Translations under genes and position numbers: made by a program | Shown: piece after piece, positions 49,913-59,844 of the stretch | Layout of the letters: each line of letters opens with the position of its first letter | Position numbering within the stretch: the stretch's first letter is position 1 | Assembly: GCA_964420285.1 (NCBI GenBank) | Contig: CAYQTE010000009.1 | Span: forward strand, 37,673-101,672 | From: CAYQTE01 sp964420285 | GTDB taxonomy: Bacteria > Planctomycetota > Phycisphaerae > Tepidisphaerales > Tepidisphaeraceae | Reading direction: 5' to 3' | Length of the DNA stretch: 64,000 nt | Notes under the pieces: model-generated | Database searches by the model: none | The model's input: the letters and a program-made list of their open reading frames with translations, nothing else | Told to the model about the DNA's origin: nothing

Positions 49913-50296
49913 TCATGCACCCATGCTGTAGAAAAACTCCTCCTGCGTCACCTTGCCATCCTTGACGGTATAGAGGCCGGCCTCGTCCAATGTGATGCGC
50001 TTGCTGGCCATCGGGCCGATCTTGGGCGTTATTTCGTACGTGAACCGCACGATGAACCGATCGCCATGCGGCCAGGGGCCTTCGACCTTGGCGCTGTGGA
50101 TCTGGTGGTTCTGTTCCCACCAATCTGCCTTGCCGCGGACCGCGTCGATCCCGTCCATGCGGGCCGACTTGCCGGCCGGGGCGCCGGCCTCAATCGAGAC
50201 AATGTTCGGGGCGTACAGCGTGTTCATCGCTTCCACGTGTTTGCCCTGCCGGCACAAATCGACCAGTTTCTTACCGACTTCCAACGCACTGCTCAT
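49913..50296 (-). CDS. SnoaL/NTF2-like protein
   Basis: This 127-residue protein has the SnoaL/nuclear-transport-factor-2-like fold signature: LYAPNIVSIEA, GIDAVRGKADWWEQNH, RFIVRFTYEIT and a closing VKDGKVTQEEFFY. These proteins bind or modify small molecules in a cone-shaped pocket; the ligand here is unknown. It is complete and stands alone, convergent with the toxin gene. Confidence 0.85.
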   Translation of the reverse strand: MSSALEVGKKLVDLCRQGKHVEAMNTLYAPNIVSIEAGAPAGKSARMDGIDAVRGKADWWEQNHQIHSAKVEGPWPHGDRFIVRFTYEITPKIGPMASKRITLDEAGLYTVKDGKVTQEEFFYSMGA

Positions 50297-50576
50297 GTGT
50301 GAAACTCCCTGACCAGAGGGTTAACCGCTATCGGCCAAAACGTGGCCGCTTTCTACATCGCCGGCCACTCTACGGCCAGCGGAATAATGCCGCAACGCAC
50401 AAATTGTCGTAGGTACGGCCAAGTCCCGCGGGCGTCGCGAGGATCCAAGCAACAGGTGCGTTTGGCCGCCGCCAGGCCATTGGATCATTGTGCCGCGGAA
50501 TATCGCATTTGCACTTTCCCCCTTGCCTCTTTTGGCCGCATGGGCATGATACAGTGCTTTGCAGGAGCCTCGTCCC

Positions 50577-52187
50577 ATGAAGCGTGAAAGAATTGCCTGG
50601 ATCGTCAGCGTCGTACTCCTGGCCGTGCTGGCATTGCGCCTGCCGGGAACCATGGCCGCCCGCGACGATGACTATGTCTTTGTCCGCACCATTATCGACC
50701 TTCATCGCCAGATCATGGCCAATTACGTCGTGGACGTCGACGATGAAAAGCTCAAGCAGAAGGCCATCGAAGGCATGATGAGCGAGCTCGACCCCTTCAG
50801 CGTCTACGTGCCGCCGGCCCAGCAGACCGAATTCGACACCATGCTCGAAGGAACCTTCAAGGGTGTCGGCATTGAACTGGCCCAGCTTCCCGACGGCCGG
50901 GTCCAGGTCATCTCGCCCATCGAAGGCAGCCCCGCCTTTACCGCCGGCGTCATGGCGGGCGACATTCTCACCAAGGTCAATGGCGACACGCTCGATCTGA
51001 GCATGCGCCTGCCGGAGGTCATCAACAAGATCAAGGGTCAGGCCGGAACCACCGTCAAGCTGACCGTCAAGCATGCAACCGGCGAGGAAGTCGAACTGAC
51101 GATGGAGCGCAAGGAGATATCCGTCCCCACGGTCAAGGGATTCCAGCGCAACGGCGACGATTCGTGGGATTACTACGTTGTCGATAATCCCAAGATCGCC
51201 TACATCCGCATCACGCAGTTCACCGAGAACACCTACCCCGGAATCCACGACGTGCTGGTCGGTTCGCCGGGCAAGCCCGGCCTGGCCGATACGGGAATGC
51301 AGGGCCTGATCCTCGACTTGCGCTTCAATCCCGGCGGCATGCTCGATCAGGCGCGCAAGATCATCAACATGTTCGTCCCGGACGGCACGCTGATCCTGCA
51401 AACCAAGGGCCGCAAGGTCGCCGAAACCCTCAAGGCCGACGCCACCGACAAGCTTCCCAATTTCCCGCTGATCATCCTGGTGAACGAGCATTCCGCGTCG
51501 GCCTCGGAAATCGTCTCCGGCTCGCTGATGGACAACAAGCGCGCCCTGGTTGTCGGCACGCGGACCTACGGCAAGGGATCGGTTCAGCAGCTCATCAACC
51601 TGGACGACAACAACGGCGAGCTGAAGCTCACGATGGCCTATTACTATCTGCCCAGTGGGCGTCTGGTGCATCGCACCAAGGACGCGACCGATTGGGGCGT
51701 TGATCCGCAGATCGTCGTGCCGATGGACGATATCGCTCAGCGCGCGATCGTCGAAGAGCACGTGAACCAGGAAATTGTCCGCCGCCCGCTGGTCAAGCCC
51801 ACGACTCCCGCCAACGCCCCCGCCGCCGCCGCCACAGCGCCAACCACCGCGCCGACCACCCAGCCGAACGACGTTCAACTTCAGCAGGCCGTCAATACCA
51901 TGGTCGGCATGATCATTCTTGGCCACGCCACGACGGCACCGGCGATCCCGCCCCAGGCCGCGGCGATCCCGTTGCCGGTCAGTCCCGCGCCTGAGGTGGC
52001 ACCAACGGCCCCAGGCAATATCGAATCGCCGGTCACTCGGCCATCGCCCGATATCGCACCGCCGCCGACCGGTCCCACGCCGGAGATGACGCCGCCGGCC
52101 ATTACCGCGCCGCCCGACGCCGCGCCGCCGACGCCGGCCCAGCCGCCTGCGGTGAGCCCGGCCCAGCCGCCGGCCACTCAGCCATGA
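50577..52187 (+). CDS. ctpA: S41 C-terminal processing protease with Pro-rich tail
   Basis: This 536-residue protease has an N-terminal anchor (IAWIVSVVLLAVLAL), a PDZ domain (about 90-175, GTFKGVGIELAQLPDGRVQV, GDILTKVNGD) and an S41 peptidase domain with catalytic Ser308 (SASASEIV) and Lys333 (TYGKGSVQ). It cuts periplasmic proteins near their C termini. The last 120 residues are rich in Pro, Ala and Thr. The ATG MKRERIAW is preferred for its AGGAG site and membrane anchor; a TTG six codons earlier is possible. It overlaps tsaD by 4 bases. Confidence 0.93.
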   Translation: MKRERIAWIVSVVLLAVLALRLPGTMAARDDDYVFVRTIIDLHRQIMANYVVDVDDEKLKQKAIEGMMSELDPFSVYVPPAQQTEFDTMLEGTFKGVGIELAQLPDGRVQVISPIEGSPAFTAGVMAGDILTKVNGDTLDLSMRLPEVINKIKGQAGTTVKLTVKHATGEEVELTMERKEISVPTVKGFQRNGDDSWDYYVVDNPKIAYIRITQFTENTYPGIHDVLVGSPGKPGLADTGMQGLILDLRFNPGGMLDQARKIINMFVPDGTLILQTKGRKVAETLKADATDKLPNFPLIILVNEHSASASEIVSGSLMDNKRALVVGTRTYGKGSVQQLINLDDNNGELKLTMAYYYLPSGRLVHRTKDATDWGVDPQIVVPMDDIAQRAIVEEHVNQEIVRRPLVKPTTPANAPAAAATAPTTAPTTQPNDVQLQQAVNTMVGMIILGHATTAPAIPPQAAAIPLPVSPAPEVAPTAPGNIESPVTRPSPDIAPPPTGPTPEMTPPAITAPPDAAPPTPAQPPAVSPAQPPATQP

Positions 52188-53230
52188 GCCTCATTCTCGG
52201 CATCGAGTCCACCTGCGACGAGACCGCCGCCGCCCTGGTTGCCGATGGGCGAGTTGTCCAGGCCAGCGTGGTCGCCACGCAGGTCGCTCTGCACGCGCGA
52301 TATCGCGGCGTCGTGCCCGAGATCGCCAGCCGCGCTCACATCAACAGCATCCTCCCCGTTCTCATCGACGCGATTGCCGCAGCCGGAATCAAGTTGAGCG
52401 ACATCGACGCCGTCGCCGTCGCCAATCGGCCGGGATTGATCGGGTCGCTGCTTGTCGGCGTGACGGCCGGCAAGACTCTGGCATGGTCGCTGAACAAGCC
52501 CCTCGTCCCCGTCGATCACGTGCATGCCCATCTCTATAGCGTGGTGCTGGCCGGGCCGGCTGAGCCCGCGCCGCCGGCCTCTCCCGCCGACGTTCAATTC
52601 CCCGCGGTCGGCATGGTCTGCAGCGGCGGGCATACGTCGCTTTTCCATTTGCGAAATTGGCTGGATATCGAACTCATCGGCGCCACGATCGACGACGCCG
52701 TCGGCGAGGCCTACGACAAGGTCGCCGCGATTCTCGAACTGGGTTATCCCGGCGGCCCCATCCTCGACAACCTCGCCGCCGGCGGCGATTCCCATGCCAT
52801 CCCCTTCCCGCGCACGTTGCTCGAGCGCGATTCGCTCGACTTCTCGTTCAGCGGCCTCAAGACCGCCGTGCTTTACCACGTTCGCGGCCATAAGGGCCGT
52901 GAAAGACGCGCTGATTCGCTCACCGGGGCCGAAATCGCCAACGTCGCCGCCTCTTTCCAGGCCGCCTGCATCGATGTGCTTATCGTGAAAATTCGCCGGG
53001 CCGCCCGCCAGTATGGCGCCCGCACCGTTCTGGTCGGCGGCGGCGTCTCCGCCAATCGCGGGCTGCGAGCGGCCCTGGCCCAATTCGATATCCCCGTTCG
53101 CGTCCCGCCCCTGCCCTACTGCACCGACAACGCCGCCATGTCCGCGGCCCTGGCGCACCACCTCCTGGCCGCCAAAATCACCGCCGGCCTCGATCTCGAA
53201 GCATTTCCGTCATCGCTGTTCGCGATCTGA
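52184..53230 (+). CDS. tsaD: tRNA N6-threonylcarbamoyladenosine transferase TsaD
   Basis: This 348-residue enzyme transfers threonylcarbamoyl to A37 of tRNAs reading ANN codons, with TsaB and TsaE. The ASKHA fold signature is at the start (LGIESTCDETAAALV). Metal-binding His occur in EIASRAH and DHVHAHLYS, the nucleotide loop in GMVCSGGHTSLF, and the closing GGGVSANRGLR. The ATGA overlap with the upstream protease gene suggests an operon, although their functions are unrelated. Confidence 0.95.
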   Translation: MSLILGIESTCDETAAALVADGRVVQASVVATQVALHARYRGVVPEIASRAHINSILPVLIDAIAAAGIKLSDIDAVAVANRPGLIGSLLVGVTAGKTLAWSLNKPLVPVDHVHAHLYSVVLAGPAEPAPPASPADVQFPAVGMVCSGGHTSLFHLRNWLDIELIGATIDDAVGEAYDKVAAILELGYPGGPILDNLAAGGDSHAIPFPRTLLERDSLDFSFSGLKTAVLYHVRGHKGRERRADSLTGAEIANVAASFQAACIDVLIVKIRRAARQYGARTVLVGGGVSANRGLRAALAQFDIPVRVPPLPYCTDNAAMSAALAHHLLAAKITAGLDLEAFPSSLFAI

Positions 53231-53276
53231 ACGCCGGCAACAGACGCGGGGCATCCCCAATTCCCCATCCCTCTCC

Positions 53277-53453
53277 TCACACCTTCATCTCAATCGCCTT
53301 TTGCGGGCAATTGTCTTCGCAAAGGTTGCAGTCGATGCAGTCCTCGGGCTTGACCACGGCGATCTTGTCCTCAACCTTGATCGCATCGCTGGGGCAGTTC
53401 TCGGCACAGGTTCCGCACCCATCACATTTTTCCACATCCACAACAGCGGGCAT
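53277..53453 (-). CDS. 2[4Fe-4S] ferredoxin
   Basis: This 58-residue protein has two CxxCxxCxxxCP motifs (CDGCGTCAENCP and CIDCNLCEDNCP), each binding a [4Fe-4S] cluster, in a bacterial ferredoxin of normal size. It carries low-potential electrons in the cytoplasm. The start MPAVVDVEKC follows AGGAG by 6 bases. Its redox partner is not nearby. Confidence 0.94.
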   Translation of the reverse strand: MPAVVDVEKCDGCGTCAENCPSDAIKVEDKIAVVKPEDCIDCNLCEDNCPQKAIEMKV

Positions 53454-53562
53454 ACTCAACTCCTGAAAAAAGATTCCCAATGGCCAATACTATGCAGCGA
53501 ATCCGGCCGCGTCGCCATCGGGACAAGCCCCTTTTCTTTTCTAAGGGAAGTCACCGATGCCG

Positions 53563-55149
53563 TCACCCCGCGGCCCTTTCCTCCACGCCCGCCATCAGCC
53601 GCATCACGCGCTCCTGCGTCAACTGGGCCCGCGGAACCTCGCCCACAAGGCGACCCCGCCGCATCACCAGCACGCGGGTCGAAAGATTCAGCAATTCCGG
53701 CAGTTCCGAAGAGATCAGCATGATCCCCACGCCCTGCCGGGCCAACTCGTCGATCAGTTCGTGGATCGCCGCCTTGGCCCCCACGTCCACGCCGCGCGTC
53801 GGCTCGTCGAATATCAGCATCTTGGCCCCCCGGCCCAGCCACTTGGCCACCGCCACCTTCTGCTGATTCCCGCCGCTCATCGACTGCACCAGCGCCTCGA
53901 CACTGGGCGTCTTCACGTCCAGCCGCCGGAAATATTCGCGGGCCTGCCTGGCTTCGGCCCGGTGGTCGAGCAGACCCATGCGCCGGAATCGGCCGAGCAT
54001 GGCCAGCGAAAAATTCTGCCGCCCGCCCATCATGAGCACCAGCCCCTGCCGCTTGCGATCCTCGGGAACCAGCCCGATCCCGCGCCGCATCGCCTCGCGC
54101 ACATCGCCCAGCGGCAGGTCCGCGCCGTCCATCTCGACACGGCCGGTCGCCGCAGGATCCAGCCCGAACACCGCCGTGGCGATATCGCTGCGTCCGGCCC
54201 CCACCAATCCGGCAAATCCGACAATTTCGCTGCGTCGAATTTCGAAGGTGATATCGCGGAATTTCCCCCGGCTGCTCAGCCCGGTGACTTTCAGGATGGT
54301 CGCGCCCGGCGGGTTATCCAGGTGATGCGGGAAATACGCCTCGATATCGCGCCCGATCATCATGCGCACCACCGACGACTGGGTCGCCTCGGATTTCTCC
54401 AGCGTTCCGACATATTTCCCGTCGCGCAAGACCGTCACGCGATCGCACAGCCGCAGCACCTCCGGCATCCGGTGCGACACGTAGATGATTGTCACCCCGC
54501 GCCGCCGAAGCTGCTCGATCAGCTCGAACAGCCGCTCGGCCTCGACCTCCGAGAGCGAACTGGTCGGCTCGTCGAAGACCAGGATTTTCGCCCCCGTTCC
54601 CACCGCCGACGCCACCTGCACAAGCTGCTCCTGGGCCGTGGACAGCGATCGCATCGGCTTATTCACGTCCAGCCACGCGCCGATGCGCCCCAGCAGTTCC
54701 TCGGCCCGCCGGGCCATCACGGCCCGATCGACAAGGTATTTCCACTTGCGTGGATACTGCCCCATCGACAAATTTTCCGCCACCGACAAATCGGGACAGA
54801 ACGCCAGCTCCTGATGCACCATCCCCACGCCGGCCGCCCGCGCGTCGGCCGGCGAATAGAACGCGATCGGCTTGCCGTCAATCTCAATGCCGCCGCTATC
54901 CGGCCGGTGAATCCCTGCCAATATCTTCCCCAGCGTGCTCTTTCCCGCGCCGTTTTCGCCCATGAGTCCATGGCATTCGCCACGGCGGATCGAGAACGAC
55001 ACATCGCTCAGCGCGGTAACGCCGCCGAATGTCTTGGTGATCGACTCAAACCGGATCGCGTCAGCCGTCGCGGCGCCCGGCGGCGCAGAACCCTCCGCCA
55101 CCCCGCCGCCCGATCCATCCGCCTCCGCGCTCACGACTTCTTCAGCCAT
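53563..55149 (-). CDS. Ribose/galactose-type sugar ABC transporter ATPase (two NBDs)
   Basis: This 528-residue protein has two fused ATPase domains, as in RbsA/MglA/XylG. The first has Walker A GENGAGKST and MVHQELAF as Q-loop region; the second has the degenerate GLVGAGRSD usual in this family, plus SMSGGNQQKVAVAKW as signature and LIFDEPTRGVD as Walker B. A Gly/Ser/Ala leader of about 30 residues precedes the first domain. It powers import of a monosaccharide. It overlaps the solute-binding gene by 19 bases. Confidence 0.94.
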   Translation of the reverse strand: MAEEVVSAEADGSGGGVAEGSAPPGAATADAIRFESITKTFGGVTALSDVSFSIRRGECHGLMGENGAGKSTLGKILAGIHRPDSGGIEIDGKPIAFYSPADARAAGVGMVHQELAFCPDLSVAENLSMGQYPRKWKYLVDRAVMARRAEELLGRIGAWLDVNKPMRSLSTAQEQLVQVASAVGTGAKILVFDEPTSSLSEVEAERLFELIEQLRRRGVTIIYVSHRMPEVLRLCDRVTVLRDGKYVGTLEKSEATQSSVVRMMIGRDIEAYFPHHLDNPPGATILKVTGLSSRGKFRDITFEIRRSEIVGFAGLVGAGRSDIATAVFGLDPAATGRVEMDGADLPLGDVREAMRRGIGLVPEDRKRQGLVLMMGGRQNFSLAMLGRFRRMGLLDHRAEARQAREYFRRLDVKTPSVEALVQSMSGGNQQKVAVAKWLGRGAKMLIFDEPTRGVDVGAKAAIHELIDELARQGVGIMLISSELPELLNLSTRVLVMRRGRLVGEVPRAQLTQERVMRLMAGVEERAAG

Positions 55150-56186
55150 TTGTCCCAGTACCCGGAAAATTCCGTGACGGATTTGACATCGTTGGCGGGA
55201 TCGGCGTCCTTGGCGACTTTGGTCAGTGGATTGGGGATGAATGCGGCCGATGGATCCTGGTGCTTGACGATCTTATCCAGCAGAATATTCACCGTCTTAT
55301 AGCCCCATCCATAGCAATCCTGCGACAGAAGCATCTGCGCGTGGCCGTCCGTCAAATAGGCAAGCTGCTTCGGCAGCGCATCGCCGCACACCACCTTGAC
55401 CGTGCCGGGATCCCAATCCAAGGCGTTGCTCGTCCACAGCGGCCAGCCGCCGAGTATGGCCCAGCCCTGAATCTGACCGGGGCTGGCGGCCATCGCGCCC
55501 TTGATCGCCTCGACCGCCGCTTCGGGGTTTTCCTCGTGGTGGATGATGCCGCCGGACGCGTCGTTCACCAGCTTCATGTTCGGGTGCAGCTTCAATTCCG
55601 CCTGGGCTCCGGCCACGCGATGCTGAATATTCGTCCCGCCGGCATTCCCCGCCAGGATCGCGATCGTGCCTTTTTCCCCCATGATCTTGGCCAGCTGCGC
55701 CATGATGATCTTGCCGCATTCGGCATCATCCGTGCCGTAATCGCACATCCGCTTGCTGGCCGGCGCATCGGAGTCAAAGCAGACGACCGGAATGCCCTTG
55801 TCGACCGCATCATTGATCGCCGGGGTCAGAATCTGTGCATTGGTGCAGGAGACCGTGATCCCATCGACATTCTCGCTGGCCAGCGAGGCAATGTTTTGCG
55901 CCTGCTTTTGCGCATCTTCCTCGGTCGGCGTGCGCCAGACGATGTCGACTTTCACGCCGTAGTTCTTCGGCGCATCGGCCGCCGCGTCCAGGGCGCCCTG
56001 CTTGGCCGCCTGGAACACGTCATTGGTTTGGCTCTTGGCAACCATGCCGATACGGATCGTGCGCATTTGGGGAGCGCCGCCTGCCGGCGGCGTATTGTCC
56101 GGCGCCTTGCTGCATCCCGGCCCGCACCAGAGCGCCAAACCCGCCGCCATCGCCGCAATCGCCAATCGAATTCGACCGATATTCAT
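55131..56186 (-). CDS. Sugar-binding protein of the ABC transporter
   Basis: This 351-residue protein has a signal peptide ending in a Cys-containing segment (ALWCGPGCSKAP; possibly a lipoprotein, though the lipobox is imperfect). A periplasmic-binding fold of the ribose-binding type follows (RIGMVAKSQTNDVFQAAKQG, GITVSCTNAQILTPAI, GIPVVCFDSDAP, ILAGNAGGTNIQHRVAGA). It catches a sugar for the permease; which sugar is unknown. It lies between permease and ATPase genes. Confidence 0.93.
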   Translation of the reverse strand: MNIGRIRLAIAAMAAGLALWCGPGCSKAPDNTPPAGGAPQMRTIRIGMVAKSQTNDVFQAAKQGALDAAADAPKNYGVKVDIVWRTPTEEDAQKQAQNIASLASENVDGITVSCTNAQILTPAINDAVDKGIPVVCFDSDAPASKRMCDYGTDDAECGKIIMAQLAKIMGEKGTIAILAGNAGGTNIQHRVAGAQAELKLHPNMKLVNDASGGIIHHEENPEAAVEAIKGAMAASPGQIQGWAILGGWPLWTSNALDWDPGTVKVVCGDALPKQLAYLTDGHAQMLLSQDCYGWGYKTVNILLDKIVKHQDPSAAFIPNPLTKVAKDADPANDVKSVTEFSGYWDKWLKKS

Positions 56187-56268
56187 GATTCGTCTCCGCC
56201 AAGAATGTGCTTCGCCGCCGAATGTGTGCCGTCCATTGCGCCCCGGTGGCGCGACAGTATGGACGCCA

Positions 56269-57366
56269 TCATATCGTCTTTTGCGCCGCCATGCGACGCA
56301 CCCGCAGTTTCTGCATCCAACCGTCGATCGCCACCGCCACGATGATCAGCGCGCCCACGATGATCTTCTCGTACTCGCTGCTGGCAAACAGATCGATTCC
56401 ATTGGTGATCATCGCGATGATCACCGCGCCCAGCATCGCTCCGACGGCCGTTCCGCGCCCGCCCATCAGGCTTGCGCCGCCCACCACCGCCGCAGCAATC
56501 ACTTTCAACTCATATCCGTTCCCGGTAAGGCTCTCCGCCGTCTGGTAAAAGCCCAGCGACACCATCCCCGCCACGCCCGCCAGCATGCCACATATCGCGT
56601 ATACCCGCAGTTTTACCAATCCCGTCCGCAGCCCGCTGAAACGCGCCGCCTCCTCGTTGCCGCCCACCGCGTAGGTCTCCCGACCGGCTATCGTCTTGGA
56701 CAGATAGAACCACCCGATCACCGCCACCGCCAGCGTCACGATCAGCGGCATCGGCGTCAGCTTCGTCGGCGGCGCCGTGGGCAGCAGCACCCTCCACTTG
56801 ATGAAATGATCCGCAAAAGACGCCGGCAACACCATATCCGGCAGCGGCAACGACGCCTGTGGCGGCGCGACCACGTCGATCCCGCGGAAGATGCTCATCG
56901 TCCCTAGCGTCACGATGAACGGGTGCATCTCCAACCCCACAATAAGCAGCCCGTTGATCAGCCCGCACAGCAGACCGATCCCCATCGTGATCGCCAACGC
57001 CACTGGGATCACCTCCCATCCCGGCGCATCCGGCTTGTACAGCCGCGGCAATTCCCACGCTGCCGCCAGCCCGCTCAACGCCATCACGGCCCCCACCGAC
57101 AGGTCGATCCCGCCCGTCACCACCACGCAGGTCATCCCCACGGCCATGATGGCGTAATACGACATCGGCTCGGCGAGCCTGTCAACCAGATTGTCCGGAT
57201 TCAGGAATTTGTTGGGAGCGCCCGGTGCTGCTCCGTAATACCCCGCCGTGCTTAAGACCGCGACCAGTACGGCCACGACCGTGAGAAGCCCCAGGAGTTG
57301 GAATTCGGATATAAAACCCCAGCCGCGCTTTGGCGCGGCTGGGCGGGGCTCAGCGAGAGTCGTCAT
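56269..57366 (-). CDS. Ribose-type sugar ABC transporter permease
   Basis: This 365-residue permease has about nine hydrophobic helices and the family motifs VTGGIDLSVGAVMALSG and AYAVGGNEEAARFSGL-like segments (here ETYAVGGNEEAARFSGLRTG), and AAAVVGGASLMGGRGT. It is the only permease, so it would act as a homodimer. It is the first transporter gene in the transcription direction, just downstream of a pseudopilin gene. Confidence 0.93.
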   Translation of the reverse strand: MTTLAEPRPAAPKRGWGFISEFQLLGLLTVVAVLVAVLSTAGYYGAAPGAPNKFLNPDNLVDRLAEPMSYYAIMAVGMTCVVVTGGIDLSVGAVMALSGLAAAWELPRLYKPDAPGWEVIPVALAITMGIGLLCGLINGLLIVGLEMHPFIVTLGTMSIFRGIDVVAPPQASLPLPDMVLPASFADHFIKWRVLLPTAPPTKLTPMPLIVTLAVAVIGWFYLSKTIAGRETYAVGGNEEAARFSGLRTGLVKLRVYAICGMLAGVAGMVSLGFYQTAESLTGNGYELKVIAAAVVGGASLMGGRGTAVGAMLGAVIIAMITNGIDLFASSEYEKIIVGALIIVAVAIDGWMQKLRVRRMAAQKTI

Positions 57367-57421
57367 GCCGATGCGTTTCCAGTAACTTCCGCCGAAAAAA
57401 CAGGCCGCAGACCATGCCGCA

Positions 57422-58642
57422 TCAGCCGGGAATGTAATTGATCACTCGACCCAAGCCAGCTCCCAGGCCGCTGTTCAGGCCGTAAAGGTCCGTCGCAAGC
57501 GGAGTGCTATTGCCGGAACCTACATGGGTTGCATCTCCGCCGTTGGCAAGCACCTCGAACAAGTCTATGTAGCTGTCCAGGAACGGCTGCTGCGACACAC
57601 CCTGGGTTCCGACAGCGCTGGGCGCCATGAGTTCGCTCACCGGAGTATTCGGTGCCGTTTGACTTGATGGTGCGATTCCCCATTCGAAACCAGCCAGCGG
57701 CGTCCAGGAACCCGTTGTTGGGTATGTCCCGCCGGTTGCACCGGGGGCTGCCGTCGCGATTTTCTGCAAGTCGCCTGATGTGCCGGCGATCTGCATCAGG
57801 CACTGAATCACCTGCGTCGGAATACTGACCCTCTGCACGTGGCAATCGCCGAACAGCACATTCACCGCGGCGGCCTTGATCCCATAGGTGTGCGCCATGA
57901 CGCTGTAATTATTGACCACGTCGATCATCAGGCACTTGGTCGGCGGCAACAGAGCGGCCGTCGCGTAGGGGTTATACAGGATCGGCACGCCCGGCAGCGG
58001 TTGGGCCGGCGTGGTCTGCCCATTGTAAATCGTTCCACCCAGGCTGTTCCCGCCTTCGCGATCGTCGATGGCCGGCATGTACGCCGCATGCGGATTGAAG
58101 ATATACGAGGAATAGAACTGCCTGTTCGGGCCCCAGTTGCTGTTGGTGGTGTTGCCGGCGGCAAGAACGCTGTCCGATCCAAAGGCCGGATCAAACGCCA
58201 CGCTCAGGTTGGTCATGTAGCCGGTCTGGTACAACCGGCCGATGTTGCACGTTTCATACTGCGGAAAAGGCCCGGCTCCGTTGGCGCCATTGAGCAGAGT
58301 GCCAGGCGCCACGTTCTGCATGACCATGCCGAAGGTCGGATCGAGGTAGGCCCCGCCGGAGGTGTTATTCTGCCCGGCGTTGGTCGCGTTCCATTGCGAC
58401 GGAAACGTGTTGATGCGGATCGCATAGCCGCGGAACCCGCGATACGGCGGGAAGAAGTCGCCGTTGTCCGTGGCGTAATTAACCGCCGACTGACCGATCT
58501 GCTTCATTTGTGCTTCGCACTTGACTATGATCGATTCCCATCGGGCTCTGTTCAGCGCCGGCAGCAGCAGGGAGATCAGGATCGCGACAATCGCAATCAC
58601 CACCAACAATTCCACAAGAGTAAAACCGCGTTGGCGTTTCAT
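57422..58642 (-). CDS. Pseudopilin-like (prepilin N-methylation) secreted protein 1
   Basis: This 406-residue protein has the type IV prepilin signature (RGFTLVELLVVIAIVAILISLLLP), cleaved after Gly by a prepilin peptidase, then a large globular part with Asn/Thr/Tyr-rich segments. Near residue 270 it has HTYGIKAAAVNVLFGDCHV, a degenerate form of the planctomycete H-X9-DG motif. Planctomycetes often carry dozens of such proteins; their job is uncertain, but pseudopilin-like uptake or secretion of polymers has been suggested. It lies 55 bases upstream of the sugar permease. Confidence 0.9.
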   Translation of the reverse strand: MKRQRGFTLVELLVVIAIVAILISLLLPALNRARWESIIVKCEAQMKQIGQSAVNYATDNGDFFPPYRGFRGYAIRINTFPSQWNATNAGQNNTSGGAYLDPTFGMVMQNVAPGTLLNGANGAGPFPQYETCNIGRLYQTGYMTNLSVAFDPAFGSDSVLAAGNTTNSNWGPNRQFYSSYIFNPHAAYMPAIDDREGGNSLGGTIYNGQTTPAQPLPGVPILYNPYATAALLPPTKCLMIDVVNNYSVMAHTYGIKAAAVNVLFGDCHVQRVSIPTQVIQCLMQIAGTSGDLQKIATAAPGATGGTYPTTGSWTPLAGFEWGIAPSSQTAPNTPVSELMAPSAVGTQGVSQQPFLDSYIDLFEVLANGGDATHVGSGNSTPLATDLYGLNSGLGAGLGRVINYIPG

Positions 58643-58735
58643 ATTCGCAACTCACTTTCCTTGCCCCCGGACGACCGGGCTGCAACGCTCCTCGTGTCCT
58701 GCCGCACCAGCCGCCACAATGGCAGCCCCAGTCCA

Positions 58736-59737
58736 TTACTGCGGCCAAATGATCGGAAACAGTTGGGTCGTCATTCCGTAGGGATCGGTGGCGGGATAGT
58801 GCGCACCCGTCGTACCGGTCTTCACCAGCGTCGCATCGCCGTTGGTGGCCATGGTCTCGATAATGGCAACGTAATTTGATATGCCATTCTGCCAGCCGCC
58901 GGTCGGAGCCGGCCAGTTGTACGGATAATTTGCCTTGCCCACCACGCTTGTCGCCGTCACCGTGCCCTGGGACAAGGGCCACGTCCAGCCCGGGGGATTG
59001 TTCTTGACCTCGACGGTGACGGCATTGGGCACCGTGACAGTCGTCACGTGGCCGTCGCCGTAGAGCACGTTCGTGTACGCGCCGTTGGCGCCATTGGTAT
59101 GGGACATATCGCCGTAGTCGTACAGCATGTCCATCGCCAGGCACTTGTCCTGCGGAAGCGATGCCATCGTCGTATAAAGGGGCACTGTCGCCGCAGCGCT
59201 GGCATCGGTCCCCGTCGTTATGCTCGTGGTACCTTCCAGCGTGGTGGCGTACCTCCAGTGCGGATTCCATTCGTAATTCGTGTAGCCGTTGGGGCCTTCA
59301 AACACGTGGTCGGTGGCGCTAAACGCACCCTGAAAGTGACCTGCGGGCATCGCCGGGCAGAACGCGATCTGCGTGTTGGAAAGATAACCGGCGTAATACA
59401 ATCGACCCGCACCGCCGGCCGTGGCGTTGGCGCTCGGTGGGCCTCCAATGTTTCCGACCGAAGAGTAAGTGGATGAATAGTCGCCGTCGGCCTTTCCCGC
59501 GGCGCTGAACGCCACCGGGTATCCGTTGAATCCTTCCCACGGCGCTATCCAGTCGGCGTTGGCCGAGGCATATTCGATCTGCGCCACGCCAAGCTGCCGG
59601 AGATTGCTGGAGCACTTGGTGATATTCGCCCGCTGCTTGGCCTTGGCCAGACCCGGAAGCAGCAGCGCGACCAATATCGCGATGATCCCGATCACCACCA
59701 GCAGCTCAACCAGCGTGAATCCGCGATTCCGTTTCAT
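58736..59737 (-). CDS. Pseudopilin-like (prepilin N-methylation) secreted protein 2
   Basis: This 333-residue protein starts MKRNRGFTLVELLVVIGI, the prepilin cleavage and methylation signal, followed by the long hydrophobic helix and a globular part. The H-X9-DG-like ending is present in SHTNGANGAYTNVLYGDGHV. It is a paralogue of the two neighbouring pseudopilins. The start is chosen at the methylation signal; the longer frame adds an unrelated leader. It lies 93 bases upstream of the next pseudopilin gene. Confidence 0.9.
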   Translation of the reverse strand: MKRNRGFTLVELLVVIGIIAILVALLLPGLAKAKQRANITKCSSNLRQLGVAQIEYASANADWIAPWEGFNGYPVAFSAAGKADGDYSSTYSSVGNIGGPPSANATAGGAGRLYYAGYLSNTQIAFCPAMPAGHFQGAFSATDHVFEGPNGYTNYEWNPHWRYATTLEGTTSITTGTDASAAATVPLYTTMASLPQDKCLAMDMLYDYGDMSHTNGANGAYTNVLYGDGHVTTVTVPNAVTVEVKNNPPGWTWPLSQGTVTATSVVGKANYPYNWPAPTGGWQNGISNYVAIIETMATNGDATLVKTGTTGAHYPATDPYGMTTQLFPIIWPQ

Positions 59738-59844
59738 TTGACCTGCTCCACGCATGAGTTCGTCTCCAAATCCTAACTGGTTAACCACGCTCAACCGTTG
59801 TTATTCCCGATGAAAAACGGGCAACGGCAACCGGCTCTATTCCC